Below are positions 1 to 7,280 of a stretch of DNA of 13,928 nucleotides, piece by piece. The translations under genes and the position numbers were made by a program. The stretch's first letter is position 1; the number at the start of each line of letters is the position of its first letter. The notes beneath the pieces were generated by a model. That model was not told the origin of the DNA and did not search any database. It saw only the letters and a list, made by a program, of their open reading frames with translations. Source of the stretch: Chloroflexota bacterium. GTDB lineage: Bacteria; Chloroflexota; Anaerolineae; Promineifilales; Promineifilaceae. The DNA lies in contig CP070688.1 of NCBI GenBank assembly GCA_020353135.1, positions 3,734,114 through 3,748,041 on the forward strand, given 5' to 3'.

Positions 1-124
1 GCGCCTGGCAGTGACCGGCCAAAAAGTGTCGCCGCCACTTTATGAATCGATGTTGGCCATGGGTCGGGACCAGGTCCAGAGCCGCCTAGGCGAAGCGCTG
101 GCCATTCTTAACCAGTCGGCATGA
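1..124 (+). CDS. gltX: Glutamyl-tRNA synthetase, C-terminal end (partial)
   Basis: The reading frame open from base 2 to the TGA at 122-124 gives 40 residues starting RLAVTGQKVSPPLYESM and ending LAILNQSA. The pattern (L)RxAVTGxxxxPPLxExxxxxGRxxxxxRLxxAL is the typical end of the anticodon-binding domain of bacterial class I glutamyl-tRNA synthetases. Those enzymes charge tRNA-Glu, or in some bacteria also tRNA-Gln. The catalytic HIGH and KMSKS regions lie to the left of the window, so activity and specificity cannot be judged. The family call rests on this short tail only. A complete glnS lies about 1.8 kb downstream, so this organism probably charges tRNA-Gln directly and this enzyme would be the glutamate-specific partner (inference). 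Confidence 0.78.
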   Translation, partial: RLAVTGQKVSPPLYESMLAMGRDQVQSRLGEALAILNQSA

Positions 125-171
125 ACTGACGCTCGCTGGCGGCACAGGATAATTGGCCACTAGAAGCAACC

Positions 172-199
172 TGAATCCGTGAAATCCGTGTTAGTCAGC
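172..199. repeat. Short 9-nt-period direct repeat
   Basis: AATCCGTG occurs at 174-181 and again at 183-190, a period of 9 bases. A degenerate third unit follows (agtcagcgt, 192-200). It sits between the gltX stop and the ribosome binding site of the kinase gene. Similar ATCCGTGAA-type runs occur in intergenic DNA of many bacteria as I recall them. No function is evident. The rest of 125-223 holds only the AAGGAG ribosome binding site at 212-217. Confidence 0.4.
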
Positions 200-223
200 G
201 TCCTATTTTCCAAGGAGTCGTGA

Positions 224-1117
224 ATGTTCGACGTCGTAGTCGTCGGCAACGTCGGCGTAGACACGAACGTCTATTTGCCTGGAGCCGATATTGACTTCAG
301 TGTGGAGTCCAACTTCACCCAGAACCTTGACTATGTCGGCCAGGCCGGCGGCTACTCTGCCCGAGGTTTCGCCCAGCTGGGTAAGAGAACTGCCTTCGTC
401 GGCTATGTCGGTGATGACCATAACGGCCGCTTCGTCCGCCAGGAATTGGCCGGCGACGGCATCGATCTCACTGGCGTGTATACCGATCCGACCGGGACGG
501 GCCGCAGCATTAATTTCATGTACCGTGACGGCCGGCGCAAGAACTTCTACGACGGAAAGGATCACATGTCTTTAAGGCCTCCGCTTGACCGCCTCAGGAC
601 CATTCTGAACGGAAGCAAGCTGGTTCATTTTAGCATTCCTAACTGGGCCCGGCATTTGCTGCCTCTCGCCCGCCAGGCCGGCGCAGTTATCGCCTGCGAC
701 ATTCAAGACGTGATCTCGGCCGACGATCCCTACCGGCGCGACTTCGTGAACCAGGCCGGCATTCTGTTCTTTTCAGACGCCAACCAGTCCGAACCGGCAA
801 AACTCGCCCGCACCTATCTGCGCCAAAATCCAGAGCAGATCATCGTCGTCGGTTTGGGCGCCAACGGCTGCATGCTGGCCACGGCTGGCGGCGAGCGCTA
901 CTTCGAGCCGGTTCTCATGGACGCGCCTGTCGTCGATACCAACGGCGCCGGGGACAGTCTGGCCGTAGGCTTCCTAACCAGCTATGTGCTCGACGGCTAC
1001 TCGCTCGGGGATTCGATTCACCGTGGCCAGATCGCCGCCCGGTACGCCTGCACCCAAAAGGCCTCCTCGTCCAGCCTAATCACTGCCGAACAAATGACGG
1101 CCTATTTCAATTGCTAA
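224..1117 (+). CDS. PfkB-family carbohydrate/nucleoside kinase
   Basis: This 297-residue protein belongs to the ribokinase/PfkB family, cytoplasmic enzymes that use ATP to phosphorylate a sugar or nucleoside hydroxyl. The N-terminal strand VVVVGNVGVDTN (residues 4-15) and the glycine pair with following helix (QAGGYSARGFAQLG, 40-53) fit the substrate-binding lid region. The PfkB signature 2 is at 238-244 (DTNGAGD), with Asp244 as the expected catalytic base and the GAG turn forming the anion hole. Length is normal for the family. ATG at 224 is chosen because AAGGAG (212-217) lies six bases upstream. The usual Asn after the GG pair is not obvious, so the substrate cannot be named. Adenosine kinase, ribokinase and fructokinase-like roles are all possible. 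The neighbours (tRNA synthetases, an acetyltransferase) do not narrow it down. Confidence 0.88.
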   Translation: MFDVVVVGNVGVDTNVYLPGADIDFSVESNFTQNLDYVGQAGGYSARGFAQLGKRTAFVGYVGDDHNGRFVRQELAGDGIDLTGVYTDPTGTGRSINFMYRDGRRKNFYDGKDHMSLRPPLDRLRTILNGSKLVHFSIPNWARHLLPLARQAGAVIACDIQDVISADDPYRRDFVNQAGILFFSDANQSEPAKLARTYLRQNPEQIIVVGLGANGCMLATAGGERYFEPVLMDAPVVDTNGAGDSLAVGFLTSYVLDGYSLGDSIHRGQIAARYACTQKASSSSLITAEQMTAYFNC

Positions 1118-1160
1118 TCGCCAACAATAAACGGCTAATTGCTTTTTTCTGAGGAATATC

Positions 1161-1694
1161 ATGACAATCATCATCAAACAACTGCCCGATTCAGCTATCG
1201 ATCGTATTGCCGAGATCGACAGGAGTGAACACGTCACCGTCCTTTACCATGCTCGCGAGGGCGAGTTGGTAGCCGAGGAAGTCGACATGGCTGTGCCAGC
1301 CTGGGACGCTGAGGGTGACGAGTACAGCGTCGAGGCCAAAGTCAGGCAATGGCGGCCGATCTTGGACGAAGGCGGCGTTTTACTAGGCGCGTTGGACGGA
1401 GAGCGACTGGCCGGTTTCGCCATGCTTCGCTACCGGCTGGACGAAGGCACGGCCCAATTGGCGGTGTTGCACGTCAGCCGGCCGTACCGGCGACAAGGTA
1501 TCGCCAGCCAGCTGACCGAAGAAGTCTGCCGCCTGGCGCGGGCCGACGGCGCCCGATCTCTGTACGTGTCGGCCACACCATCCAATTCGGCCGTTGGCCT
1601 CTACGCCAGCCTGGGCTTCACCCTGGTGGACCAACCTCATCCAGAGCTGTACGCTCTGGAACCGGAAGATATACACATGGTCAAAGCGTTATGA
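1161..1694 (+). CDS. GNAT-family N-acetyltransferase
   Basis: This 177-residue protein has a single GNAT fold, which moves an acetyl group from acetyl-CoA to an amine. The acetyl-CoA pyrophosphate loop is RRQGIA at 110-115, following the beta-4 strand AQLAVLHVSRPY (98-109). The later motif SAVGLYASLGF (143-153) is the usual motif B 'N..A..LY..LGF' element. The first 75 or so residues are acidic and not recognised. ATG at 1161 follows GAGGA (1151-1155) by five bases. The gene starts 43 bases after the kinase stop and could be cotranscribed with it, although a T-run at 1142-1148 lies in the gap. The acceptor substrate (small molecule, peptide or protein N-terminus) cannot be told from sequence. 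Confidence 0.85.
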   Translation: MTIIIKQLPDSAIDRIAEIDRSEHVTVLYHAREGELVAEEVDMAVPAWDAEGDEYSVEAKVRQWRPILDEGGVLLGALDGERLAGFAMLRYRLDEGTAQLAVLHVSRPYRRQGIASQLTEEVCRLARADGARSLYVSATPSNSAVGLYASLGFTLVDQPHPELYALEPEDIHMVKAL

Positions 1695-1889
1695 GCGCTT
1701 CGAATACAAGACCTTTGGAACCGTCCAGGGCTATGCCCGGAAGTTCGCCAGGCATTTCATGCGCGACTTGAAGAGTTGCGCTGATTGCGCAATTTGGCGA
1801 AATGTTGACAGGGAGTGACAATATTAGATCAACGTACGTAGATGTCTGCCAGCAGAGTAAATTGCAGGCCACGTTTTGGAGTAACAAAC
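1695..1889. other. Intergenic region upstream of glnS
   Basis: No convincing gene is seen here. It contains the 10-bp palindrome ATTGCGCAAT (1784-1793), a consensus TTGACA at 1805-1810 without a good -10 at normal spacing, an 8-bp palindrome ACGTACGT (1832-1839), and the glnS ribosome binding site GGAG at 1878-1881. The 10-mer GCGCAATTTG (1787-1796) recurs in the inverted repeat just downstream of glnS. The glnS promoter probably lies here, but I cannot place it with confidence. Confidence 0.4.
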
Positions 1890-3575
1890 ATGAGCGATAA
1901 CGCCGAACCGACTTCGAATTTCATCCGGACCATCATCAACGAGCACATGGAGAACGGCCGCTTCGACGGTCGGGTTCATACGCGCTTCCCGCCGGAGCCC
2001 AACGGTTACCTGCACATCGGCCACACGATGTCGATCTGGCTGAACTTCGGCACCGCCCTGGCCTATGGCGGCAAGTTCAATCTACGCTTTGACAACACAA
2101 ATCCACTTACAGAAGAACAAGAGTATATCGACGCCATGATCGAGGACATACGTTGGCTGGGCGCCGATTTCGAAGACCGGCTTTTCTTCGCCTCCGACTA
2201 CTTCCAGCAGCTGTACGATTTCGCGATTCAGCTCATCAAGAAGGGCAAAGCGTACGTCGACGACCTCGACACGGAGCAAATCCGCGAGTATCGTGGCAAC
2301 TTCACCGAGCTGGGAAAAAATAGCCCCTATCGCGATCGCTCAGTCGAGGAGAACCTAGAGTTGTTCGAGCGCATGAAAGCCGGCGAGTTTCCTGATGGAT
2401 CGCGTGTGCTGCGAGCCAAGATCGACATGGCTTCGCCAAATATGAATATGCGCGACCCAATTATGTACCGCATTTTGCACGCCACCCACCCGCGAACCGG
2501 CGACGACTGGTGTGTCTACCCGATGTACGATTGGGCTCATGGCCAGTCAGATTCAATTGAGGGCATCACTCATTCTTTGTGCACGCTGGAGTTCGAGGAT
2601 CACCGGCCGCTCTACGACTGGTTCCTCGAGGAACTCGGCATTTACCGGCCGCAGCAGATTGAGTTCGCCGGTCTGTACTTGAGCTATACAGTAACCAGCA
2701 AGCGCCGGTTGCTGCGCCTGGTACAGGAAGGGTACGTCAGCGGTTGGGACGATCCGCGAATGCCAACCGTCTCGGCTATGAGGCGACGCGGCTATCGCCC
2801 TGAGGCTTTGCGCCGTTTCAACGACCTTCACGGCGTGGCCAAGAGCAACAGCATCGTGGAGTTGTCTCTACTGGAACACGCAGTGCGGGATGACCTGAAC
2901 CAGTTCGCGCCACGGGCTATGGCCGTTTTGCGGCCTCTACGAGTCGTCATCGAGAACTACCCCGAGGACCTCGTCGAGGAATTTCCGGTGCCTATCTACC
3001 CCCAGGATAGAGAAAACAAAGAGACGCGCCCGGTACCCTTCTCGCGCGTGATCTACATCGAGCGGGATGATTTCATGGAGGAACCGCCCAGGAAATTCTT
3101 CCGCCTGGCTCCCGGCCGGGAAGTGCGATTAATGGGCGCTTACTACGTGACCTGCGTGGACGTGATCAAAGACGAAGCGGGCCAGATCGTCGAATTGCGT
3201 TGCACCTATGATCCGGAATCTCGCGGCGGTTCCACGCCGGACCGTCGCAAGGTGAAAGGCACATTGCACTGGGTTTCGGCCGCCCAGGCCGTGAATGCCG
3301 AGGTTCGTCTGTATGATACCCTGTTCGCCAAAGCCAATCCGCTGAGCGTCGCCGAGGGGGAAGACTTCATTGACCATTTGAATCCGAATTCCCTGGAAGC
3401 GCTGAGGGACTGCCTGGTTGAGCCAAGTCTGGCCGAAGCAGCGCCGGGTGCTCGCTTCCAGTTCGTCCGCCAGGGTTACTTCAATGTTGATCCGGCAGAC
3501 AGTAAGGAAGGGCGACCGGTCTTCAACCGGACCGTCACCTTGCGCGACACCTGGGCCAAGATTCAGAAGCAATAA
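1890..3575 (+). CDS. glnS: Glutaminyl-tRNA synthetase
   Basis: This 561-residue protein attaches glutamine to tRNA-Gln using ATP in the cytoplasm. The class I HIGH motif is HIGH at 42-45 after [16 protein letters not shown] (65-72) contains the Asp that contacts the substrate amino group, and [12 protein letters not shown] followed by [12 protein letters not shown] (from 210) is the tRNA-acceptor and glutamine-site region. The KMSKS equivalent is VTSKR at 268-272, then WDDPRMPT. The C-terminal two-barrel anticodon domain ends KPVFNRT/RDTWAK-like, as in Escherichia coli GlnRS (554 aa). There is no YqeY-type C-terminal extension. The frame is open 16 codons further up to an ATG at 1842. I choose 1890 because GGAG (1878-1881) sits eight bases before it and the residues before it look unrelated to GlnRS. 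A direct GlnRS implies the GatCAB amidotransferase route is not essential for Gln-tRNA here (inference). Confidence 0.97.
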   Translation: MSDNAEPTSNFIRTIINEHMENGRFDGRVHTRFPPEPNGYLHIGHTMSIWLNFGTALAYGGKFNLRFDNTNPLTEEQEYIDAMIEDIRWLGADFEDRLFFASDYFQQLYDFAIQLIKKGKAYVDDLDTEQIREYRGNFTELGKNSPYRDRSVEENLELFERMKAGEFPDGSRVLRAKIDMASPNMNMRDPIMYRILHATHPRTGDDWCVYPMYDWAHGQSDSIEGITHSLCTLEFEDHRPLYDWFLEELGIYRPQQIEFAGLYLSYTVTSKRRLLRLVQEGYVSGWDDPRMPTVSAMRRRGYRPEALRRFNDLHGVAKSNSIVELSLLEHAVRDDLNQFAPRAMAVLRPLRVVIENYPEDLVEEFPVPIYPQDRENKETRPVPFSRVIYIERDDFMEEPPRKFFRLAPGREVRLMGAYYVTCVDVIKDEAGQIVELRCTYDPESRGGSTPDRRKVKGTLHWVSAAQAVNAEVRLYDTLFAKANPLSVAEGEDFIDHLNPNSLEALRDCLVEPSLAEAAPGARFQFVRQGYFNVDPADSKEGRPVFNRTVTLRDTWAKIQKQ

Positions 3576-3580
3576 CAACC

Positions 3581-3636
3581 GCAAATTGCGCGCAAATTGA
3601 GGGAGTTTTTGAGCCCATTGCCTGCGCGCAATTTGC
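3581..3636. repeat. Perfect 14-bp inverted repeat after glnS
   Basis: GCAAATTGCGCGCA (3581-3594) is exactly complementary to TGCGCGCAATTTGC (3623-3636), with a 28-base loop. It starts five bases after the glnS stop. As RNA it would form a stable stem, but no T-run follows, so it is not a textbook intrinsic terminator. It may help end or protect the glnS transcript, or be a palindromic repeat element. The core GCGCAATTTG also occurs upstream of glnS at 1787-1796. Confidence 0.6.
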
Positions 3637-3830
3637 ACGGGAACCAAACCAACTCATCTGACGTTACTCCTTGTGACTTGTCGTTTTGGACGGCCATCTG
3701 GGCTTGCTCGCCGAAGCAATGATCGACGAGCTCGCTCCTGGTATGGGCGTTTCCGGGCGCGCTATGCGCTGCGGGGCCCATTCCGGATGTCTTGACCGGC
3801 CGTCAACATGAAGAAGTAGGAGAAAAGTCG
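3637..3830. other. Intergenic region before the META lipoprotein gene
   Basis: No gene is recognised. A stretch from about 3677 to 3808 is open on the plus strand (44 codons beginning LVVLDGHLGLLAEAM) and has coding-like third positions. It lacks a start with a ribosome binding site and matches no family I know, so it may be a gene relic or chance. AGGAG at 3818-3822 is the ribosome binding site for the gene at 3831. Confidence 0.35.
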
Positions 3831-5444
3831 ATGAGAAAAATGAGTACCCTATTAGCGCTGGCCGCCCTGGTCATGTTGGCCGTGGCTTGCGTGGGTTCAG
3901 AACCGGCCGACGAGCCAACCGCCGCTCCCGAACCAGCGGAGGAACCGGCGCTGGCCCCCGAGCCGACTGATGAGCCCACGGAAGCGCCATCAGAAGAGCC
4001 CACCCCGGAACCGACTCCGGAGCCAGCTTCAAACGACGATATCGTCAATACTATCTGGCAGTGGTCCGACCTGGTTGAAACCGAGCCAGCCGCCCAATCC
4101 GTGGTGCCCGATCCAGAACGGTACACGGTCATCTTCCGGCCCGACGGCTCGGCCAACTTGCAGGCCGACTGCAACTTCCTGAACGTGTCCTACGCCGTCG
4201 ACGGCAGCAGTCTGACGTTCGACATGTTCGGTCCGTCAACCCTGGCCTTCTGCGGCGAAGATTCGCTGGATCAACAGTTCCTGGCTTTCCTGGGTCAGGT
4301 AGCTTCATTCTCCCTTGAGGACGGCCGGTTGAAACTTAGCCTGGCCGACGAAGCCGGAGAAATGGGCTATGTTAACGGCGGTCCGGCCGAGGAACCGGTG
4401 ATTGACGAGCAACCAGAAGAAGCGGCCGTTGATATAGTGGGCGAGACCTGGTCGTGGACGGAGTTTAACGACCAGGCTGGAGAAAGCGATATCGACGTGC
4501 TCAATCCTGAGAACTACACCCTGACATTGATGCCCGACGGCACGGCGTCCATCCAGGCTGACTGCAACATGGTCAGCTGGACCTATACCCTGGAAGGCAG
4601 CAGCTTGACCTTCAACACCCTGGGACCTTCCACACTGGCCTTCTGCGGCGAGCAATCGCTCGATCAGCAGTACCTGGCCCTGTTGGGCAATACCGCCACC
4701 TACGTCACCGACGAAGGCAATCTGATCCTGAACCTGGCGGCCGACGCGGGCAATATGGTTTTCGCCGCGCCAAAACTGACCGGCGCCGTCTGGCAATGGG
4801 AAAGCATTGTCACTCCGGTGGAAAGCTTCGAGAATCCGAATCCGGAACAATACACCGTGCGGTTCGGCGAAGACGGCGCGGTCAATGTCAAAGCCGGCTG
4901 CAACCTGGCCAGCGGCAGTTACACGGCCGATGAGAGTGGCTTTGCCATTGACTTGGGGCCGGCAACCCTGGCCGAATGCGGGCCAGAGTCGCTTAGTAGC
5001 GATTTCATTCAGGCTCTGGGCGCGGCGGCTATCCCCTTCTTCCTGGATGGAAAACTCTATATGGACCTCTTCGCCGACTCAGGGACGCTGCGATTTGGCG
5101 CGGCGGCCGGCGCGACTGTAACCGGCACGGTCACTTATCACCAACGAATTGCCCTGCCCGAGGACGCGATGGTTACCGTCCAGATCCAGGACACTTATCG
5201 GGCCGATGCCCCGGCCGAGGTTATCGGCGAACAGATCATCGAAACCAACGGTCGGCAAGTACCGATTCCATACATGGTTAGTTACAACCCCGATGCCATC
5301 GTGGAGAACCACACTTACACCATGTCAGCCCAGATAACAGATGGACAGGGCACGCTGCTGTTCACTAACGACAGCAGCATGCCGGTCATCACAAATGGCA
5401 ATCCGACTACGGACGTGGAGATCGTCGTCGTCCCGGTGGGCTAA
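3831..5444 (+). CDS. Lipoprotein with three META domains and a YbaY/YscW-like domain
   Basis: This 537-residue exported protein is probably lipid-anchored on the outer side of the membrane. Residues 1-20 form a signal peptide ending LAVAC; Cys20 would be acylated, although the residue at -3 is Ala rather than Leu. Residues 23-67 are a Glu/Pro/Thr linker. Three META (HslJ-like) units follow at about 70-181, 199-312 and 315-424. Each has a W-x-W near its start, an (A)(D/G)CN turn and an (F/E)CG turn, giving Cys pairs 114/141, 245/272 and 357/383 that could form one disulfide per unit. The tail (about 428-537, TGTVTYHQRIALPEDA...) resembles the YbaY/YscW lipoprotein domain. ATG at 3831 follows AGGAG by eight bases. 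An in-frame TTG at 3792 would spoil the signal peptide. Envelope stress or folding roles are known for single-domain relatives; the role here is inference. Confidence 0.85.
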   Translation: MRKMSTLLALAALVMLAVACVGSEPADEPTAAPEPAEEPALAPEPTDEPTEAPSEEPTPEPTPEPASNDDIVNTIWQWSDLVETEPAAQSVVPDPERYTVIFRPDGSANLQADCNFLNVSYAVDGSSLTFDMFGPSTLAFCGEDSLDQQFLAFLGQVASFSLEDGRLKLSLADEAGEMGYVNGGPAEEPVIDEQPEEAAVDIVGETWSWTEFNDQAGESDIDVLNPENYTLTLMPDGTASIQADCNMVSWTYTLEGSSLTFNTLGPSTLAFCGEQSLDQQYLALLGNTATYVTDEGNLILNLAADAGNMVFAAPKLTGAVWQWESIVTPVESFENPNPEQYTVRFGEDGAVNVKAGCNLASGSYTADESGFAIDLGPATLAECGPESLSSDFIQALGAAAIPFFLDGKLYMDLFADSGTLRFGAAAGATVTGTVTYHQRIALPEDAMVTVQIQDTYRADAPAEVIGEQIIETNGRQVPIPYMVSYNPDAIVENHTYTMSAQITDGQGTLLFTNDSSMPVITNGNPTTDVEIVVVPVG

Positions 5445-5462
5445 TAATTCCAGATATCAGGC

Positions 5463-5505
5463 AATGGACCCCGGCCGCCAGAGTACTTGGCGGCCGGGGT
5501 CCATT
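5463..5505 (+). terminator. Strong hairpin terminator after the META lipoprotein gene
   Basis: Bases 5463-5480 pair perfectly with 5488-5505, an 18-bp stem with core GGACCCCGGCCGCC and a 7-base loop GAGTACT. It lies 18 bases after the stop codon. The 3' side continues TTGTTAACC, a weak T-rich tail. This is the clearest intrinsic-terminator-like structure in the window. It could also block readthrough from efp, which converges from the right. Confidence 0.8.
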
Positions 5506-5620
5506 TGTTAACCTACCGGATAGTCCTACAGAGACGCCGGTGCTACTGATCTTGGGTAGGCTGTACAGTAATTTCAAGGCCCGCCGGTGGAATCGATCTC
5601 ATGCTAGGAGCAGGTTTGCT

Positions 5621-5641
5621 GGCGATTGGCGACCGATCGCC
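5621..5641 (-). terminator. Possible efp terminator hairpin
   Basis: Two bases after the efp stop (minus strand), GGCGATCGG pairs with CCAATCGCC across a 3-base loop, nine pairs including one G-T wobble. No T-run follows on the minus strand, so termination here is tentative. The remainder of 5506-5620 shows nothing I can name. Confidence 0.35.
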
Positions 5642-5643
5642 TT

Positions 5644-6201
5644 CTAGATGCGGGTAATGTATTCGCCTGAGCGTGTATCCACTCGGATGGTGTCCCCTTC
5701 CTCGACAAACAACGGCGTACGTACCTTCACTCCAGTCTCGGTGATGACTTCCTTGGTCGCGCCGGTGGCAGTATCTCCAGCGACGGCCATCTCAGCCTCT
5801 ACAACCTTCAATTCCACGTTGAGCGGCAAGTTATAGTCGATCACCTCTCCCTCGTAGAGCAGCAGCTCAAGGGCCATATTCTCCTTCAGCCACTTGGCGT
5901 CATCGCCAATGACGGCGTGGGCGACCTGGGGTTGCTCGTAGGTCGACGTGTCCATGAAAACGTAGAATTGTCCATCATCATACAGGTACTCGACGGACCG
6001 CTTGTCCAGGCGAATGTCTTCCACCCGGTCGCCGGAGTTAAACGTCAACTGCAAGTTTGCCCCAGTTCGAACGTTGCGCACGCTGACTCGAATGGTTGCT
6101 TTGCCCCGGCCGGGCTTGTGATGCGAATACTCGGTCACCTTAAATATCTCGCCGCCGTGCAAGAACGAGGTGCCGCGGCGAAGCTGATTCACGTCAATCA
6201 T
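5644..6201 (-). CDS. efp: Translation elongation factor P
   Basis: This 185-residue EF-P binds stalled ribosomes between the P and E sites and stimulates peptide bonds at polyproline stretches. The N-terminal KOW-like domain carries the loop HHKPGRGKA, the middle OB domain contains YLYDDGQFYVFMD, and the C-terminal OB domain ends DTRSGEYITRI, the family hallmark. The loop-tip residue is Arg, at position 32 when translation starts at the second of two adjacent ATGs. Many relatives have a modifiable Lys here. The second ATG (6199-6201) is preferred because AAGGAG (6209-6214 on the complement) is seven bases from it but only four from the first (6202-6204). The gene stands alone on the minus strand, with its own promoter at 6331-6359. 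Arg32 is rhamnosylated by EarP in some Proteobacteria; whether it is modified here is unknown. Confidence 0.96.
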   Translation of the reverse strand: MIDVNQLRRGTSFLHGGEIFKVTEYSHHKPGRGKATIRVSVRNVRTGANLQLTFNSGDRVEDIRLDKRSVEYLYDDGQFYVFMDTSTYEQPQVAHAVIGDDAKWLKENMALELLLYEGEVIDYNLPLNVELKVVEAEMAVAGDTATGATKEVITETGVKVRTPLFVEEGDTIRVDTRSGEYITRI

Positions 6202-6330
6202 CATTGTTCTCCTTAGACAATAGCTTTTGGCCGTTGGCGGTTAGCTCTCTTGGATCGTGACCGCGCGACGCAACGCATACCGTTTTCCCTGATCAATTTG
6301 GGCGGGCTACCGTTCCGCAGGCAGCCAGGA

Positions 6331-6359
6331 AGTGTATCATAAACCCGTATGCCTGTCAG
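6331..6359 (-). promoter_or_regulatory. Sigma-70-like promoter for efp
   Basis: Read on the minus strand, CTGACA (complement of 6354-6359) is followed after exactly 17 bases by TACACT (complement of 6331-6336), which is preceded by TGa as an extended -10. This would start transcription near 6324 and give efp an untranslated leader of about 120 bases. The rest of 6205-6330 shows only the efp ribosome binding site. Confidence 0.55.
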
Positions 6360-6382
6360 ACCATGAACTTTTCTACACTTGA

Positions 6383-6391
6383 TGCTAAAAT
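6383..6391 (+). promoter_or_regulatory. Extended -10 element for the zinc-ribbon gene at 6398
   Basis: TGCTAAAAT matches the extended -10 form TGnTAtAAT with one mismatch. It ends six bases before the ATG at 6398, so transcription would begin at or within a base or two of the start codon. No Shine-Dalgarno sequence is present before that ATG, which fits a leaderless message. No good -35 is visible, as is common for extended -10 promoters. Confidence 0.45.
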
Positions 6392-6397
6392 GTTGCC

Positions 6398-7207
6398 ATG
6401 GATGTTGTCCCGGCCCCAGTGCAAATTCTTTGCCGCCAGTGCAGTGCACCCCTGCCGGTCGAGCACGGCTCCCAGTTCGTCGAATGCGAGTACTGTGGCA
6501 CGACCAACGTCGTCGAAAAGGGCCAGACCGTCTTTCATTATGCCGTACAGGCCACAGTCGACGAAGCAGAGGCCGTGGCCGCCCTGCGCCGCTGGATGGC
6601 TGGTAACGAGACGATTAAAGGCCTGGACCGCGCGGCCAAGATCGATCAGCCGTCGTTTGAGTACTTCCCTATGTGGCTGGTGCGCAGTCGAAGGGATGAC
6701 CAAGAAACCGTCTATTTGGAACCGGCCGCCGCCCTGGCAGTCAGCGAGTTGAAGCACCTGAATATCCCGGCCGGCGACCTGACGCCTTATGACGAAGCGC
6801 TGGCCGGCGCCGTCGTCAAGGCGACTGTCCCCTATAAGGCCATGTTGGGCTGGCTGGAAGAAGAGCACGCCGTGAAGCCGGCCGAGATCCGCGAGGTTGC
6901 ACTAGTCCATCTACCCGTCTTTCACTTCACGTATGAGTACAAAGATCGCCGCTATTCGGCCGTAGTCGACGCGGCTACGGCTAAGGTCTTTGCCAACATC
7001 TTCCCGGCCAAGTGGGAAGTGCCCTATTTGACCATTGGCGCGGCAGCCTTCGTCGCCTATTTCCTGGCCGCTTTCATTCCAGTTGGCGGCTATTTGATAG
7101 GCGGGGGTGGTGGTATGGGCGTGGCCATTCTGATCTACGCCGGGGTCGTCGCTGCGCTGGCTATTCCGCTTTTCTCGGCCGCCGCGGCCGTCTCGGCCAA
7201 GGCATAG
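6398..7207 (+). CDS. Zinc-ribbon membrane protein A (uncharacterised)
   Basis: This 269-residue protein of unknown function is the first of three related neighbours. An N-terminal zinc ribbon uses Cys12, Cys15, Cys30 and Cys33 (C-x2-C-x14-C-x2-C). A helical stretch leads to YFPMW at 89-93. A second such element, LVHLPVF at 169-175, is followed by YEYKDRRYSAVVDAA (179-193). Two hydrophobic helices (about 208-234 and 241-265, with a glycine-rich turn) suggest a membrane hairpin leaving the zinc ribbon in the cytoplasm. The zinc ribbon plus 'P-x-W' layout recalls Firmicutes proteins named TFIIB-type zinc-ribbon-containing proteins, which also lack a known role (recalled, not searched). The ATG lacks a ribosome binding site but sits just after an extended -10. 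The gene diverges from efp and is followed after 73 bases by paralogue B. Confidence 0.8.
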   Translation: MDVVPAPVQILCRQCSAPLPVEHGSQFVECEYCGTTNVVEKGQTVFHYAVQATVDEAEAVAALRRWMAGNETIKGLDRAAKIDQPSFEYFPMWLVRSRRDDQETVYLEPAAALAVSELKHLNIPAGDLTPYDEALAGAVVKATVPYKAMLGWLEEEHAVKPAEIREVALVHLPVFHFTYEYKDRRYSAVVDAATAKVFANIFPAKWEVPYLTIGAAAFVAYFLAAFIPVGGYLIGGGGGMGVAILIYAGVVAALAIPLFSAAAAVSAKA

Positions 7208-7280
7208 GATGCACCAAGCGCCAGCCGGCGCCTGACTTGCAGATTCATCGACATGGCACGAATGATATGAGGAGCAGAAC

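Noticed and set aside
1805..1830. Consensus TTGACA upstream of glnS as a -35 element
   Set aside because: No acceptable -10 at 16-18 bases (ATCAAC at 17); the nearest AT-rich hexamers are at 11 or 14 bases.
1842..1889. Earlier ATG for glnS adding 16 residues
   Set aside because: No ribosome binding site before 1842 and the extra residues do not resemble GlnRS; GGAG fits the ATG at 1890.
3563..3781. 72-codon minus-strand frame in the gap after glnS
   Set aside because: No recognisable family or ribosome binding site, and it spans the inverted repeat and the glnS end.
3677..3808. 44-codon plus-strand open stretch with coding-like composition
   Set aside because: No start codon with ribosome binding site and no family match; kept only as a possible relic in the intergenic entry.
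4305..4850. 181-codon minus-strand frame
   Set aside because: Lies wholly inside the META-domain gene, whose domains and signal peptide are clear; a codon-bias shadow.
6356..6868. 170-codon minus-strand frame over the start of zinc-ribbon gene A
   Set aside because: Antisense to a frame with an intact zinc ribbon; no domain or ribosome site of its own.
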